Source: Peptococcaceae bacterium (GTDB lineage Bacteria > Bacillota > Peptococcia > Peptococcales > Peptococcaceae). Taken from it: 6,039 bases of DNA. The stretch is from contig JAFNVD010000069.1 of the NCBI GenBank assembly GCA_017383785.1, positions 1-6,039 on the forward strand, given 5' to 3'. This document shows, piece after piece, positions 5,450 to 6,039 of this stretch. Position numbers and translations under genes: made by a program. Below the pieces are notes generated by a model. It saw nothing but the letters and a program-made list of their open reading frames with translations, was not told where the DNA came from and did not search any database. Position 1 is the stretch's first letter. Each line of letters opens with the position of its first letter.

Positions 5450-6039
5450 ATGACAACATCATTACGTGACGTTGCCAGTGCGGAAATGGTCCGTACTTTG
5501 GCTGAAATGAACTGTTTCGAGCAGGAGTGCGTAGTGTACGGCTACAGTTGGAAACATCCTGATGGGCAGAAAATGTACAGTATGAGCGATGATGAATTGC
5601 TGATTCATAAAGCTTTTGATGAGCATACTCTAGAACGATGCTGTATGACCCCAATTCGGCAGTGGAGTACTCGCTCTATTCTGAAAGAGGAAACAAAGGA
5701 AGATCTGTTTTTGTATTTTAAACTTCAGCTGGCCAAAGAGTTGAGAGAACAGTACAATGACGTTTACTTTGAAGTACTGCAGACATTGCAGGATGTGTAT
5801 TCTGACAATCAGGCGGAAGAACTGTTGTTAGAATGGAAAGAAGAACTGGACGGGTATTTTGATCCCGATGAATTAATGCTGTTTGAAGGTGCGGTGGAAT
5901 ATGCCTATATTACCAAACATCTTCCTCCTAAGCCATATCGTCGTTTGTGCCAGTGGATTCAGCATATACGCAAGCAAATGATGCGTAAAATGCAAATGCA
6001 TGATATTGTAGAACGCACTTTTTATGGTGTGGCATATTG
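5450..6039 (+). CDS. Hypothetical protein, 3'-truncated by the window edge
   Basis: From the ATG at 5450 the frame stays open to the last base: 196 complete codons and no stop, so the C-terminus lies outside the window. I do not recognise the family. The start has a strong purine-rich site, GGGGGAGG at 5436-5443, six bases upstream, and the ABC ATPase stop is only 17 bases away, so it belongs to the same operon. The protein begins TTSLRDVASAEMVRTLAEM and looks soluble and largely helical. Residues 80-135 are rich in Glu, Lys and Leu (for example QLAKELREQYND and LLLEWKEELD), and a basic, Met- and Gln-rich stretch follows (RKQMMRKMQMHD, 174-185). Five scattered cysteines (22, 27, 64, 65, 167) form no evident metal motif. 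No signal peptide or membrane segment appears in the visible part. It could be the working partner of the stand-alone ATPase, which is inference from position only. Confidence 0.82.
   Translation, partial: MTTSLRDVASAEMVRTLAEMNCFEQECVVYGYSWKHPDGQKMYSMSDDELLIHKAFDEHTLERCCMTPIRQWSTRSILKEETKEDLFLYFKLQLAKELREQYNDVYFEVLQTLQDVYSDNQAEELLLEWKEELDGYFDPDELMLFEGAVEYAYITKHLPPKPYRRLCQWIQHIRKQMMRKMQMHDIVERTFYGVAY

Overview
The window reads as chromosomal DNA of a low- to mid-GC Gram-positive-lineage bacterium (Bacillota). The protein style and the mtaB - HIT - rpsU order suggest the Negativicutes (Acidaminococcaceae or Veillonellaceae type), but that placement is inference from impression, not from a search. 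All genes lie on the + strand. I see no mobile element, phage gene, CRISPR array, tRNA or rRNA.

Layout. (1) Bases 2-1024 hold the 3' three quarters of mtaB, a radical-SAM tRNA methylthiotransferase cut by the left edge. (2) 1105-1446 encodes a HINT-type HIT protein with its own candidate promoter. (3) 1550-1735 is rpsU (ribosomal protein bS21), with a GTG start, a consensus-like promoter and a strong terminator. These three are housekeeping translation and nucleotide-metabolism genes. (4) After an AT-rich, repeat-containing control region, 1994-4057 encodes a 687-residue cytosolic alkaline-phosphatase-superfamily metallohydrolase. It has a large insert in the catalytic fold and extremely biased codon use, and a UUCG-loop terminator closes it. 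(5) A near-consensus promoter at 4128-4156 starts a second transcription unit of three tightly packed genes: a small zinc-ribbon protein (4213-4677), a stand-alone ABC ATPase (4644-5432, overlapping the first gene by 34 bases), and an unrecognised soluble protein that starts at 5450 and runs off the right edge.

How they work together. MtaB and bS21 both serve translation (tRNA A37 modification, 30S subunit). The HIT protein is a nucleotide-phosphoramidase-type housekeeping enzyme. The phosphatase-family gene appears to be a separate monocistronic unit built for very high expression, and its substrate is unknown. The zinc ribbon / ABC ATPase / unknown-protein set is probably one operon. None of the visible parts has a membrane segment, so a classical transporter is not evident here.

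The most interesting points are the abundant, insert-bearing phosphatase-family enzyme, the uncharacterised three-gene set, and the hairpin that overlaps the rpsU promoter.
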